From Caulobacteraceae bacterium (lineage in GTDB: Bacteria > Pseudomonadota > Alphaproteobacteria > Caulobacterales > Caulobacteraceae): 22,581 bases of DNA. The stretch's first letter is position 1. Each line of letters opens with the position of its first letter. Under the pieces are notes generated by a model. The model was not told where the DNA came from. It searched no databases and worked only from the letters and a program-made list of their open reading frames with translations. Positions 1 to 6,856 of this stretch are shown here, piece after piece. The stretch spans positions 1 to 22,581 of the forward strand of contig CANGRP010000007.1 in NCBI GenBank assembly GCA_947456005.1, read 5' to 3'. The position numbers were made by a program, and so were the translations under genes.

Positions 1-151
1 CCGGCCAGCCAGTGCTGCTGCGCCGGCGACGCCGCCGACCCCGCCCGCGCCGGCCCGCCCGGCTGCGCCTCCCAGACCTGCCTGATCACATCGAGTTCTG
101 GGCACGGGTCCGGGCCCTGTGCTGCTCCCCAGATGGCAGGCGCTTCCGAAG
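1..151. other. Left edge: no gene assigned, possible end of a plus-strand Pro/Ala-rich protein
   Basis: This stretch lies just beyond the fliP stop and I cannot assign a gene with confidence. A plus-strand frame enters from the left edge at base 2 and stops at TGA 83-85; it reads as a run of Ala, Pro, Thr and Arg (about 27 residues), which would suit the low-complexity tail of a gene convergent with fliP. On the minus strand two frames also stay open to the edge from GTG codons, but neither has a clear ribosome binding site. A 7-bp inverted repeat (CAGGCGC at 137-143, GCGCCTG at 156-162) spans the fliP stop and could help end transcription, though no T-run follows it on either strand. High GC makes all of these frames easy to get by chance. 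Confidence 0.25.
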
Positions 152-952
152 CTATGCGCCTGAGGCCCTCTGGAAACTTTCCACAAGGCTTCCGGCGACG
201 AGTCGCCAGCCGTCGACAAGGACAAAGAAAATCAGCTTGAAGGGAAGGGACACCACTACGGGCGGCAGCATCATCATGCCCATGCTCATGAGCACGCTGG
301 CGACGACCAGGTCGATCACGAGGAAGGGGACGAACAGCAGGAATCCGATCTCAAAGGCCCGTTTCAGCTCCGATATCATGAAGGCGGGAGTCACCACCCG
401 CAGGGGCACGTCCTGCGCCGTGGCCGGACGCTCGATCTTCGACAGCCGGATGAACAGGGCGAGATCATCACGATCCACCTGGCTCAGCATGAAGGTCTTC
501 ACTGGCCCGCTGGCGGCATCGAAAGCGGCGGGGAGGTCCATCTGCTCGTTCATCAGGGGCCGAATCCCGAGGTCATAGGACTGCTGGAAGGTGGGCGTCA
601 TGACGATGGCGGTCATGAAGAGGGCCAGACTCACAAGGACGGCGTTCGGGGGGGTCTGCTGGACCCCCAGGGCGGTGCGGAGCAGGGAGAGGACCACCAC
701 CATCCGGACGAAGGAGGTGGTCATGATCACGATGGAAGGCGCCAGGGAAAGGACGGTCAGCAGACCGATCAGCTGGACGACCCTCTGGGTGAGGCCCGCC
801 CCGGTTCCCAGGTCGATGTTCACCGCCTGGGCGAGGGCCACCGCGGGAAGGAGCATTCCGAAGGCGCCCGCCAGAAGCGCCAGCTTCGCCGCCTGGCGAA
901 GGTCTGCAACGAGGGGAGAGAACTTGCCCCGCGTGGTCTCCGAGACAGCCAT
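152..952 (-). CDS. fliP: Flagellar export gate protein FliP
   Basis: FliP is a core inner-membrane subunit of the flagellar type III export gate and assembles with FliQ and FliR to form the entry channel for rod, hook and filament subunits. The 266-aa product has the family hallmarks: a hydrophobic N-terminal segment ending near AVALAQ that looks like a cleavable signal peptide; a long conserved stretch with SFVRMVVVLSLLRTALG followed by QQTPPN; the soluble middle domain with RPLMNEQMD; and C-terminal membrane helices around FLLFVPFLVIDLVVASVLMSMGM. I start it at ATG 952-950, which overlaps the fliO stop in a TGATG arrangement, rather than at the TTG one codon upstream. It is the second gene of a fliO-fliP unit that diverges from flgB. 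Length and motifs are normal. The other gate subunits, fliQ and fliR, lie on the opposite strand of this window. Confidence 0.97.
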   Translation of the reverse strand: MAVSETTRGKFSPLVADLRQAAKLALLAGAFGMLLPAVALAQAVNIDLGTGAGLTQRVVQLIGLLTVLSLAPSIVIMTTSFVRMVVVLSLLRTALGVQQTPPNAVLVSLALFMTAIVMTPTFQQSYDLGIRPLMNEQMDLPAAFDAASGPVKTFMLSQVDRDDLALFIRLSKIERPATAQDVPLRVVTPAFMISELKRAFEIGFLLFVPFLVIDLVVASVLMSMGMMMLPPVVVSLPFKLIFFVLVDGWRLVAGSLVESFQRASGA

Positions 953-1227
953 CAATTCAGTTCCGAACGTTGTGACGGAGGGGCCAGCTCGCGGCCATCG
1001 CCCAACATCAGGAGGCGAGACTCACCGTCACACTCCACGAGGACAAGGCGGCGGGCCGGATCAAGGATCAGAGTCTCGACAACCTTCATCCGCCGCTCCC
1101 GGCTTCCCGTCGGGAGTCTGAAGGCTCCACCGGGGCCATACCGGCGCAGCAGCACCGCTGCGATGCCAATGAGGCCCAGGGTGAACAGGAGGGCGAAGGT
1201 CGCCCGTGCGAGCGTGATCAAGTCCAT
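952..1227 (-). CDS. fliO: Flagellar biosynthesis protein FliO
   Basis: FliO is a small bitopic membrane protein that helps FliP assemble in the flagellar export apparatus. The 91-aa product has one N-terminal membrane helix (about residues 8-28, ARATFALLFTLGLIGIAAVL), a basic stop-transfer segment (LLRRYG), then a short cytoplasmic domain of the FliO type with KVVETLILDPARRLVLVE and an LLMLGDG turn. I choose ATG 1227-1225 because an AGG sits nine bases upstream; a TTG three codons earlier would give 94 aa but is less well placed. Its stop overlaps the fliP start by one base, so the two are almost certainly translated together. The gene reads away from a 63-base divergent region containing a CtrA box. 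FliO is poorly conserved in sequence, so the call rests on topology, the core motif and the fliP neighbour. Confidence 0.9.
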   Translation of the reverse strand: MDLITLARATFALLFTLGLIGIAAVLLRRYGPGGAFRLPTGSRERRMKVVETLILDPARRLVLVECDGESRLLMLGDGRELAPPSQRSELN

Positions 1228-1251
1228 GGCGCTCAACCTGCCCTGAGGACG

Positions 1252-1268
1252 TTAACGAGCGATTAACC
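1252..1268. promoter_or_regulatory. CtrA binding box between fliO and flgB
   Basis: The sequence TTAACGAGCGATTAACC carries two TTAA half-sites (1252-1255 and 1263-1266) separated by exactly 7 bases, matching the established CtrA consensus TTAA-N7-TTAA. It lies in the only non-coding DNA between the divergent fliOP and flgBC-fliE-fliQR-flhB units, 22 bases upstream of the flgB ATG and 24 bases upstream of the fliO ATG. The half-site pattern reads TTAA-N7-TTAA on both strands, so it could serve either direction. In Caulobacter, early (class II) flagellar operons are activated by phosphorylated CtrA, which fits. Its closeness to both start codons implies short leaders. Which direction it activates is not visible. 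Confidence 0.8.
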
Positions 1269-1290
1269 CTGTTTATTTACCACGAGGGAC

Positions 1291-1734
1291 ATGGACATCA
1301 CCTCCATCCCGCTTCTCGCCATGCTCCGCGGCCGGATGACCTACTTCTCCGAGCGGCAACGGCTCGGGGCGGAGAACATCGCCAACGTGAGCACGCCCGG
1401 CTACCGCCCAAGGGACCTCGCGCCGTTTCGGTTCAGGATTCCGGGCGCCGGCTCTGGCTCGTCCGGGTCCCGGGGAAGCGAGCGTGTGACGGTGATGGAC
1501 GTGACCCATCCGGCTCACCAGAGACCCCAGGATCCGGAGTCCATAGCGGCGGCCAGGGGGCTGCGGCCTGAGCGGCGTCCGGGCTTTGAGACCACCCTAG
1601 ACGGTAACCAGGTTTCGCTTGAGGAAGAGATGCTCCGGATGGCGGATTCCCGCATGAACTACGAGGCGGCCATCGGCTTCTACCAGAAGTCCATGACCAT
1701 GATCCGCACCGCCTCGCGCGGCCCCGGCAAATAG
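1291..1734 (+). CDS. flgB: Flagellar proximal rod protein FlgB
   Basis: FlgB forms the most proximal part of the flagellar rod, joining the MS ring and FliE to FlgC. The 147-aa product carries the typical N-terminal rod signature (RQRLGAENIANVSTPGYRPRDL, about residues 23-44), a variable Gly/Ser-rich centre, and the C-terminal helix SRMNYEAAIGFYQKSMTMIR that packs in the rod core. ATG 1291 follows GAGGGA at 1284-1289, a good ribosome binding site. It is the first gene of a six-gene flagellar operon and lies directly downstream of the CtrA box. flgC follows 10 bases after the stop. The protein is a little longer than common FlgB proteins because of the central linker, which is normal variation. 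Confidence 0.96.
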   Translation: MDITSIPLLAMLRGRMTYFSERQRLGAENIANVSTPGYRPRDLAPFRFRIPGAGSGSSGSRGSERVTVMDVTHPAHQRPQDPESIAAARGLRPERRPGFETTLDGNQVSLEEEMLRMADSRMNYEAAIGFYQKSMTMIRTASRGPGK

Positions 1735-1744
1735 GACACCCTGA

Positions 1745-2164
1745 ATGGCTGACGTCCGCCCCCCCTCCAATGCGGCCCAGGCGATCGCCGCGACAGCCTT
1801 GCGCGCCGAACAGGCGCGCATGCGGATCATCGCCGAGAATATCGCCAATGCGAACTCGACGTCCCGGACCCCTGGCGGTGACCCTTATCGGCGCCAGGTG
1901 CCGGTGTTCGAGCCCTTGCGCACCGATGCCGGGCAGGGGGTCAAGATGGTCCGGGTGACCCCGGACCAGAGTGATTTCAAGACCGAGTACGACCCGGGCC
2001 ACCCGTCTGCGGACGCTGAGGGTTACGTGAAGCTGCCCAACGTCAATACGCTGATCGAGTCCCTGGACATGAAGGCGGCGCAGCGCGCCTACGAAGCCAA
2101 TCTCACGGTCATCGAGACCGCGCGGGCGATGGAGCTCCGGGCTCTGGATCTCATCCGGAAATAG
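1745..2164 (+). CDS. flgC: Flagellar proximal rod protein FlgC
   Basis: FlgC is the second proximal-rod subunit, stacked on FlgB inside the periplasmic drive shaft and exported through the type III gate. The 139-aa product shows the flagellar rod N-terminal motif (RMRIIAENIANANSTSRTPGGDPYRRQ), a central PDQSDFKTEYDPGHPSAD segment typical of FlgC, then GYVKLPNVN and the C-terminal helix SLDMKAAQRAYEANLTVIE. The ATG at 1745 has AGGACA eight bases upstream, overlapping the flgB stop. The gene ends 14 bases before fliE. Nothing is unusual in length or composition. Confidence 0.97.
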   Translation: MADVRPPSNAAQAIAATALRAEQARMRIIAENIANANSTSRTPGGDPYRRQVPVFEPLRTDAGQGVKMVRVTPDQSDFKTEYDPGHPSADAEGYVKLPNVNTLIESLDMKAAQRAYEANLTVIETARAMELRALDLIRK

Positions 2165-2178
2165 ACGGGAGAAGCTGA

Positions 2179-2487
2179 ATGATCACCGCTCTCAGTGTCG
2201 CCAAGGCCTATGCGGCAGCCCAGAAGGGGGTTGGCGGTATGGGCTCCGAAGGGGCCGCCGCCGCAGGTGGCGCTGACTTCAGCGCCATGGTCAAGACCGT
2301 GGTGGACAATGCTGTAGGAGCCTCGAAGGCCGCCGAGCAGCAGATCGTCTCCCATGCTCAGGGTAAGGCCCAGCTCATCGATGTCGCCACTGCGGTCTCG
2401 GCCGCGGAGACCAGCCTGGATGCGGTCCTCGCCGTCCGGGATCAGGTCATCAGCGCCTACAAAGAAATCATGCAGATGCCGATCTGA
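2179..2487 (+). CDS. fliE: Flagellar hook-basal body complex protein FliE
   Basis: FliE is the small adaptor joining the MS ring to the FlgB rod and is among the first exported substrates. The 102-aa product has an Ala/Gly-rich N-terminal half (residues 1-33) and the diagnostic C-terminal half with FSAMVKTVVDNAVGASKAAE, then AQGKAQLIDVATAVSAAE and RDQVISAYKEIMQMPI, the classic FliE ending. The ATG at 2179 is preceded by GGGAGAA, a strong ribosome binding site. It sits between flgC and fliQ, and the flgB-flgC-fliE order is widely conserved. The only variable part is the low-complexity N-terminal linker. Confidence 0.96.
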   Translation: MITALSVAKAYAAAQKGVGGMGSEGAAAAGGADFSAMVKTVVDNAVGASKAAEQQIVSHAQGKAQLIDVATAVSAAETSLDAVLAVRDQVISAYKEIMQMPI

Positions 2488-2517
2488 CCCCGGTCAGAGG
2501 CTGCAGGGAGTGACGCC

Positions 2518-2781
2518 ATGAACGGCGCGGAAGTTCTCGATATCGGTCGCAACGCCCTCTGGCTGACGATTCAGCTATCGGCTCCCATGCTGATTGTGGG
2601 CCTCGTGGTCGGCGTGGTGATCGGGCTCTTCCAGGCCCTGACCCAGATTCAGGAGGCGACCCTCGTCTTCGCGCCCAAGATCGTGGCGGTCTTCGTCTCC
2701 ATACTTGTCTTCCTGCCGATCATGGGCGCCCTCATGGCAGGGTTCATGACCCAGATCGCCGCACGCATCTCAGCGATGTAG
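2518..2781 (+). CDS. fliQ: Flagellar export gate protein FliQ
   Basis: FliQ is an 87-aa inner-membrane subunit of the FliP-FliQ-FliR export gate. Two hydrophobic helices are obvious: about residues 16-40 (LTIQLSAPMLIVGLVVGVVIGLF) and 52-80 (FAPKIVAVFVSILVFLPIMGALMAGFM). Between them sits the signature LFQALTQIQEATLVFAPK, highly conserved in FliQ and its virulence homologues. The ATG at 2518 follows GCAGGGAGTG. The stop is 5 bases before the fliR GTG, suggesting coupled translation. Here fliQ and fliR are joined to the rod genes and flhB, while fliP is divergent, unlike the enteric fliLMNOPQR order. Confidence 0.97.
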   Translation: MNGAEVLDIGRNALWLTIQLSAPMLIVGLVVGVVIGLFQALTQIQEATLVFAPKIVAVFVSILVFLPIMGALMAGFMTQIAARISAM

Positions 2782-2786
2782 CCGCC

Positions 2787-3557
2787 GTGGAGCCCTACGC
2801 GTCCGTCCAGCAGGTCTACGCCGGGGCCATGGTGTTCACTCGCATCGCCGCCATGGTCATGACCATGCCTGCGATCGGAGACGAAGCCGTCCCCGTGCGG
2901 GTCCGGCTATCCTTTGCCCTGCTCCTGACCTTCACCCTGACGCCGGTGGTCATGCCGGTCCTGCCGGCTCCACCCGCCGAACTGGCGGAAATGGCCCTGC
3001 ATGTCGTCCGCGAGATCTTCATCGGGTTGATGATGGGGGCGGTGATGAGAATCTTCATGGCGTCGCTCTCTGTGGCGGGAGAGATCATCTCCATCCAGTC
3101 GACCCTGTCCTTTGCGCAGACCTCAGCACCGGGAATCATCGAGTCCTCCACGACCGTCGGCACCTTCCTCGGTCTCATCGGACTGATCCTGATCTTCACC
3201 ACCAACCTGCATCACCTCTTCCTCGGGGCGATGGTGAACTCCTACAATATCTTCCCATGGGGTGCGTCGGCTTCGGTCAGTGACTCTGGCCAGCTGGCGA
3301 TCCGGACCCTCTCCGAAGCTTTCCGGATCGGCCTCCAGCTCAGTGCGCCTATCCTGGTCCTGGCGCTTGTCTTCAACGTCGCCCTCGGTTTTGCGGCGCG
3401 GATCATGCCGCAGTTCCAGGTTTTCTTCGTGGCCTCGCCGCTGATGGTCCTCCTCTCCCTCGCCCTTCTGTCCCTCAGCCTTGGCATGATCGGCATGGTC
3501 TGGGTGAATGGTTACGGCGGCCTCCTGAAGAGTTTCGCAGGGGTCAGCGGTGGCTGA
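2787..3557 (+). CDS. fliR: Flagellar export gate protein FliR
   Basis: FliR is the third export-gate subunit and a single copy is thought to cap the FliP/FliQ channel. The 256-aa product is strongly hydrophobic with about six membrane segments. It shows family features such as MTMPAIGDEAVPVRVRLSFA near the N terminus, IFIGLMMGAVMRIFMASLSV, AGEIISIQSTLSFAQTSAPG and a C-terminal half with GLQLSAPILVLALVFNVALG and RIMPQFQVFFVASPL. The start is GTG 2787, 5 bases after the fliQ stop, with no clear ribosome binding site of its own. An in-frame ATG at 2829 exists but would remove residues that align with the conserved FliR N terminus. The gene overlaps flhB by 8 bases, so fliQ-fliR-flhB look translationally coupled. 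Confidence 0.96.
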   Translation: MEPYASVQQVYAGAMVFTRIAAMVMTMPAIGDEAVPVRVRLSFALLLTFTLTPVVMPVLPAPPAELAEMALHVVREIFIGLMMGAVMRIFMASLSVAGEIISIQSTLSFAQTSAPGIIESSTTVGTFLGLIGLILIFTTNLHHLFLGAMVNSYNIFPWGASASVSDSGQLAIRTLSEAFRIGLQLSAPILVLALVFNVALGFAARIMPQFQVFFVASPLMVLLSLALLSLSLGMIGMVWVNGYGGLLKSFAGVSGG

Positions 3558-4629
3558 GGACAACGACTCCGCGTCAAAAACAGAAGAACCCACAGGCCGA
3601 AAACTTGAACAGGCCCGCGAGAAGGGCGACGTCCCCAAGACCACTGACCTGCCCCAGCTGGCGGCTTTCGCGGCTGTCGCGGGCGTCCTCGCCTTCGCGG
3701 GGGGAATGCTCAGCCGGCAGTTGCTGGTAGACCTGACGCCGTTCATCCAGAACCCTGACGGCATGGATCTTTCGCCGGCAGGCGCCACAGTCCTCGGGTG
3801 GGAGCTGGGTGGCGCCATGCTCCCCCTTCTGCTCATCGTCGCCGGCGCCGCCATGGTCGCCGGCATCCTTGGGCATGTGCTTCAGACAGGCCTGATGTGG
3901 TCGCCGTCACTCCTCGAGTTCAAGCCCTCCAAGCTTTCGCCCATCCAGGGGTTCCAGCGGCTCTTCGGCGTCGACGCCCTCATCCAGTTCGTAAAGTCCC
4001 TGTTGAAGCTGTGCGCTGTCGGAGTGATCGCATTCTTCGTCCTGCGCCCCCATTGGAACGAACTCCGGCAACTGCCCTCTGTCGATGTTGTCGCCCTGAT
4101 GCCAATGACGTTCGACATTCTCAAAGATCTTGTGCTGATGGTGTGCTGCTTCCTGGCGGCGATCGCCGCCCTCGACTGGCTGATCCAGAGGCAAAGGTTC
4201 ATGGTGCGCCAGCGGATGACCCGGGAAGAGGTCAAGGAAGAGTTCAAGCAGACCGATGGCGATCCGCACATCAAGGCCCGGCAGCGGGCCCTCCGGATGC
4301 AGCGGTCGCGGCAAATGATGATGGCGTCGGTCCCCAACGCCACCGTGGTGGTGATGAACCCGACTCACTACGCCGTGGCCCTCTCCTACGAGGAAGGGGA
4401 CGCTGCGGCCCCGACCTGCGTGGCCAAGGGCCTCGACGCCCTGGCCCTGAGAATCCGCGCTGTCGCAGAGGAGGCCGGCGTCCCGGTAGTCGAGGACCCG
4501 CCCCTGGCGCGCGCGCTCTATGCGGCTGTCGAGATCGACGAACAGATTCCGATCGCACAGTATGAGGCGGTGGCGAAGGTGATCGGCTTCGTTCTCGCGG
4601 GGCGGCGGAGGTTCTCTGCCGCGCGGTGA
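3550..4629 (+). CDS. flhB: Flagellar export switch protein FlhB
   Basis: FlhB controls substrate specificity of the flagellar type III exporter, switching from rod/hook to filament export after self-cleavage. The 359-aa product begins with the conserved cytoplasmic motif TEEPTGRKLEQAREKGDVPK (about residues 11-30). Four membrane helices follow in the first two thirds, with SPIQGFQRLFG in a loop. The cytoplasmic domain has REEVKEEFKQTDGDPHIKAR and the autocleavage motif NPTH at residues 270-273 within VVMNPTHYAVAL, so cleavage should be intact. The start is GTG 3550, inside the fliR reading frame (8-base overlap). The stop is 94 bases before cckA. Length matches the family. Confidence 0.97.
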   Translation: MAEDNDSASKTEEPTGRKLEQAREKGDVPKTTDLPQLAAFAAVAGVLAFAGGMLSRQLLVDLTPFIQNPDGMDLSPAGATVLGWELGGAMLPLLLIVAGAAMVAGILGHVLQTGLMWSPSLLEFKPSKLSPIQGFQRLFGVDALIQFVKSLLKLCAVGVIAFFVLRPHWNELRQLPSVDVVALMPMTFDILKDLVLMVCCFLAAIAALDWLIQRQRFMVRQRMTREEVKEEFKQTDGDPHIKARQRALRMQRSRQMMMASVPNATVVVMNPTHYAVALSYEEGDAAAPTCVAKGLDALALRIRAVAEEAGVPVVEDPPLARALYAAVEIDEQIPIAQYEAVAKVIGFVLAGRRRFSAAR

Positions 4630-4723
4630 GGCTGAGCCCCCCACTTCAATGGTTCCGAAACCCTTCCGGAGGCTCCTTCGAGGGGGTTCAGGCGGACTCG
4701 ACCAAGGCACAGGAGGCGCAAGC

Positions 4724-6787
4724 ATGAGCGACCGTTCACGGCAGGCGTCTGGAATCGACGGGTTGGACCTTCTGGTCCTCGGCCTCTTCGCCACGGTCGT
4801 CGCCCTGGCCGCCTGGACGGTGCTGAGGTCAGGGCCGGATACCGCCGCCGGGGGACTGCTCTTCGCCGGTCTGACAGGATTCATCGCCCTGGGCTTCCTT
4901 GTCTTCAGGAGCGCCCGGCGTTCGCCGTCATCGACGGACACGGGAGAGGAGCCGTTTCTCTCAGCCCTCGAGGAGCCCGCCGCCATCGTTGCGGTTGATG
5001 GCCGGATCCGATTCTCCAATCCAGCCTGGCGGAGTCTCATGGGGCAGGCCCACCGCCTGCCGAGGACCTCCGCCTCAGCTCCGGGGCTATTTGAGGCGCT
5101 GACGGAGGCGCGGCGCGGAGGAATCGGCCGGGCCAGTCTTCATGTCGGGGGCCTTGAACGCCCCACCATCATCAGCACCGCCGGCGCCCAGCGCTTTCTG
5201 GTCCGGTTGCTCCAGGCCGCAGCGCCAATGCCTGACCCGGAAACGGATGTCCGCTCCAGAAGGTCGCGCCCGCAGGCCTCGGCAGGGCCGACGCCGGACA
5301 CCCTCGACGCTTTCGCCGCTGCGGCTCCCTTTGGCGCGGCCCTGCTCGGAGGCGGGGACCCTTTCAGGGCGCCGGTGATCGAGGCCAATCCCACCCTCTC
5401 GGCGATCACGGCGACGCAGGACCTTGGAGGCGCTTTCGGCGACCTCTTCGACGCCGCCTCACTCGTTGAGGCGCGCCAACGGCTCGAGAGCGGACGCTCT
5501 CACCTGGAGGCGGTTGAGATGCGGCTCTCCGGGGATCTTGCCCGGATCGTCCACCTGTACCTTTCGCCCTCGGGCGACCGCTGGGTGGCCTTTCTTGTCG
5601 ACGTCTCAGAGCAGAAGCAGATCGAGCTTCAGCTTTCGCAGAGCCAGAAGATGCAGGCTATCGGTCAGTTGGCCGGTGGCGTGGCCCACGACTTCAACAA
5701 CCTTCTCATGGCGATCTTCATGCAGCTGGACGAACTGGCCCAGCGACACCCTGTGGGCGATCCCTCCTACGAAGGGCTGAACCAGATCCGCCAGACCTCG
5801 ACCCGCGCGGCTGAGCTTGTTCGCAAGCTTCTCGCCTTCTCCCGCAAGCAGACGGTCCAGAGGGAGAGCCTTGATCTCGGTGAGCTGATCTCGGAGTTCG
5901 AGGTACTGCTGCGGCGCGTCCTGCCCGAGGATATCGCCCTGGTCACGGAATACGGCCGCAACCTCCCGATCGTCCGCGCGGACAGGGGTCAGCTTGAGAC
6001 GGCCGTGATGAACCTGGTCGTCAACGCCCGGGATGCAATTCGCTCCCATGGCGGCTCCACCGTGCGCATCCGGGCCGCCCGGGTCAGTGCGGCGGAGGCC
6101 CAGGCGCTGGGATATCCCGATCCGCAGGGGGAGCAGGCCATGATCGAGGTGTCCGATGATGGCGCGGGCATTCCGGCTGATGTCCTCGACAAGATCTTTG
6201 ATCCCTTCTTCACCACCAAGCCTGTGGGGGAGGGGACAGGCCTCGGCCTTGCGACCGTGTACGGCATCGTGAAGCAGTCCGATGGCTGGATTTCCGTGGA
6301 CTCTCGTCCGGCCCAGGGCGCGGCCTTCCGGATCTTCCTGCCGGTCCACGTGCCGGCGATGGCGGCCCCGGCGCCGCCAAGGCCCGCCCGGCCAGCCGCC
6401 AGGGATCTGTCTGGTGCGGGCCGTATCCTGTTTGTCGAGGACGAGGACGCTGTCCGTAGCGTGGCCGCCAAGCTCCTGCGCGCACGGGGCTATGAGGTGA
6501 TCGAGGCCGCTAGCGGCGAGGAGGCCCTCGACCTTGCGGAAGCGCATGCCGGGGAGATCGACCTCATGATCTCCGATGTCGTCATGCCCGGGATGCAGGG
6601 GCCGGAGCTCTTGCGTGCGGCGCGCGACTACCTGGCCGGCGCCCCCGTCATGTTCATCTCAGGCTATGCCGAGGCCGAGTTCTCCAACCTTCTGGAGGGT
6701 GAGGCGAACGTTTCCTTCCTGGCCAAGCCCATAGATATCAAGACCTTGGCCGAGAGGGTCAAACAGGAGCTGCAGCGAGCGGTCTAG
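4724..6787 (+). CDS. cckA: Hybrid histidine kinase/phosphatase CckA
   Basis: CckA is the membrane hybrid kinase that feeds phosphate through ChpT to CtrA and CpdR, setting the Caulobacter cell cycle. The 687-aa product has two membrane helices (about residues 14-34 and 41-62), two PAS-like regions (about 75-130 and 195-300), a HisKA domain with AIGQLAGGVAHDFNNLLMAI placing the phosphorylated histidine at residue 322, an ATPase domain (MNLVVNARDAI; DDGAGIP; FDPFFTTKP; GTGLGLA), and a C-terminal receiver with acceptor Asp618 in MISDVVMPGM. In published C. crescentus CckA the histidine is also numbered 322. The ATG at 4724 has AGGAGG seven bases upstream; an in-frame GTG/ATG region from 4649 would add 25 residues without such a site. 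The flhB neighbour is typical of this family of bacteria. A GACTC methylation site lies at 4695-4699 in the leader. Confidence 0.97.
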   Translation: MSDRSRQASGIDGLDLLVLGLFATVVALAAWTVLRSGPDTAAGGLLFAGLTGFIALGFLVFRSARRSPSSTDTGEEPFLSALEEPAAIVAVDGRIRFSNPAWRSLMGQAHRLPRTSASAPGLFEALTEARRGGIGRASLHVGGLERPTIISTAGAQRFLVRLLQAAAPMPDPETDVRSRRSRPQASAGPTPDTLDAFAAAAPFGAALLGGGDPFRAPVIEANPTLSAITATQDLGGAFGDLFDAASLVEARQRLESGRSHLEAVEMRLSGDLARIVHLYLSPSGDRWVAFLVDVSEQKQIELQLSQSQKMQAIGQLAGGVAHDFNNLLMAIFMQLDELAQRHPVGDPSYEGLNQIRQTSTRAAELVRKLLAFSRKQTVQRESLDLGELISEFEVLLRRVLPEDIALVTEYGRNLPIVRADRGQLETAVMNLVVNARDAIRSHGGSTVRIRAARVSAAEAQALGYPDPQGEQAMIEVSDDGAGIPADVLDKIFDPFFTTKPVGEGTGLGLATVYGIVKQSDGWISVDSRPAQGAAFRIFLPVHVPAMAAPAPPRPARPAARDLSGAGRILFVEDEDAVRSVAAKLLRARGYEVIEAASGEEALDLAEAHAGEIDLMISDVVMPGMQGPELLRAARDYLAGAPVMFISGYAEAEFSNLLEGEANVSFLAKPIDIKTLAERVKQELQRAV

Positions 6788-6856
6788 GGGGTTTGCGGGC
6801 TTGATTTCCCCAGGGGCCGCCGGCCGACGATCTGCCGCTCATCTGGAGGAAGCGTG

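Noticed and set aside
3907..5040. 377-aa minus-strand open frame
   Set aside because: It lies antisense to flhB and cckA, is rich in Arg/Pro and Gln/Asp, and has no family motif. It is a GC-driven shadow of clear genes.
5606..6547. 313-aa minus-strand open frame
   Set aside because: It is antisense to the kinase and receiver domains of cckA, and has no recognisable domain.
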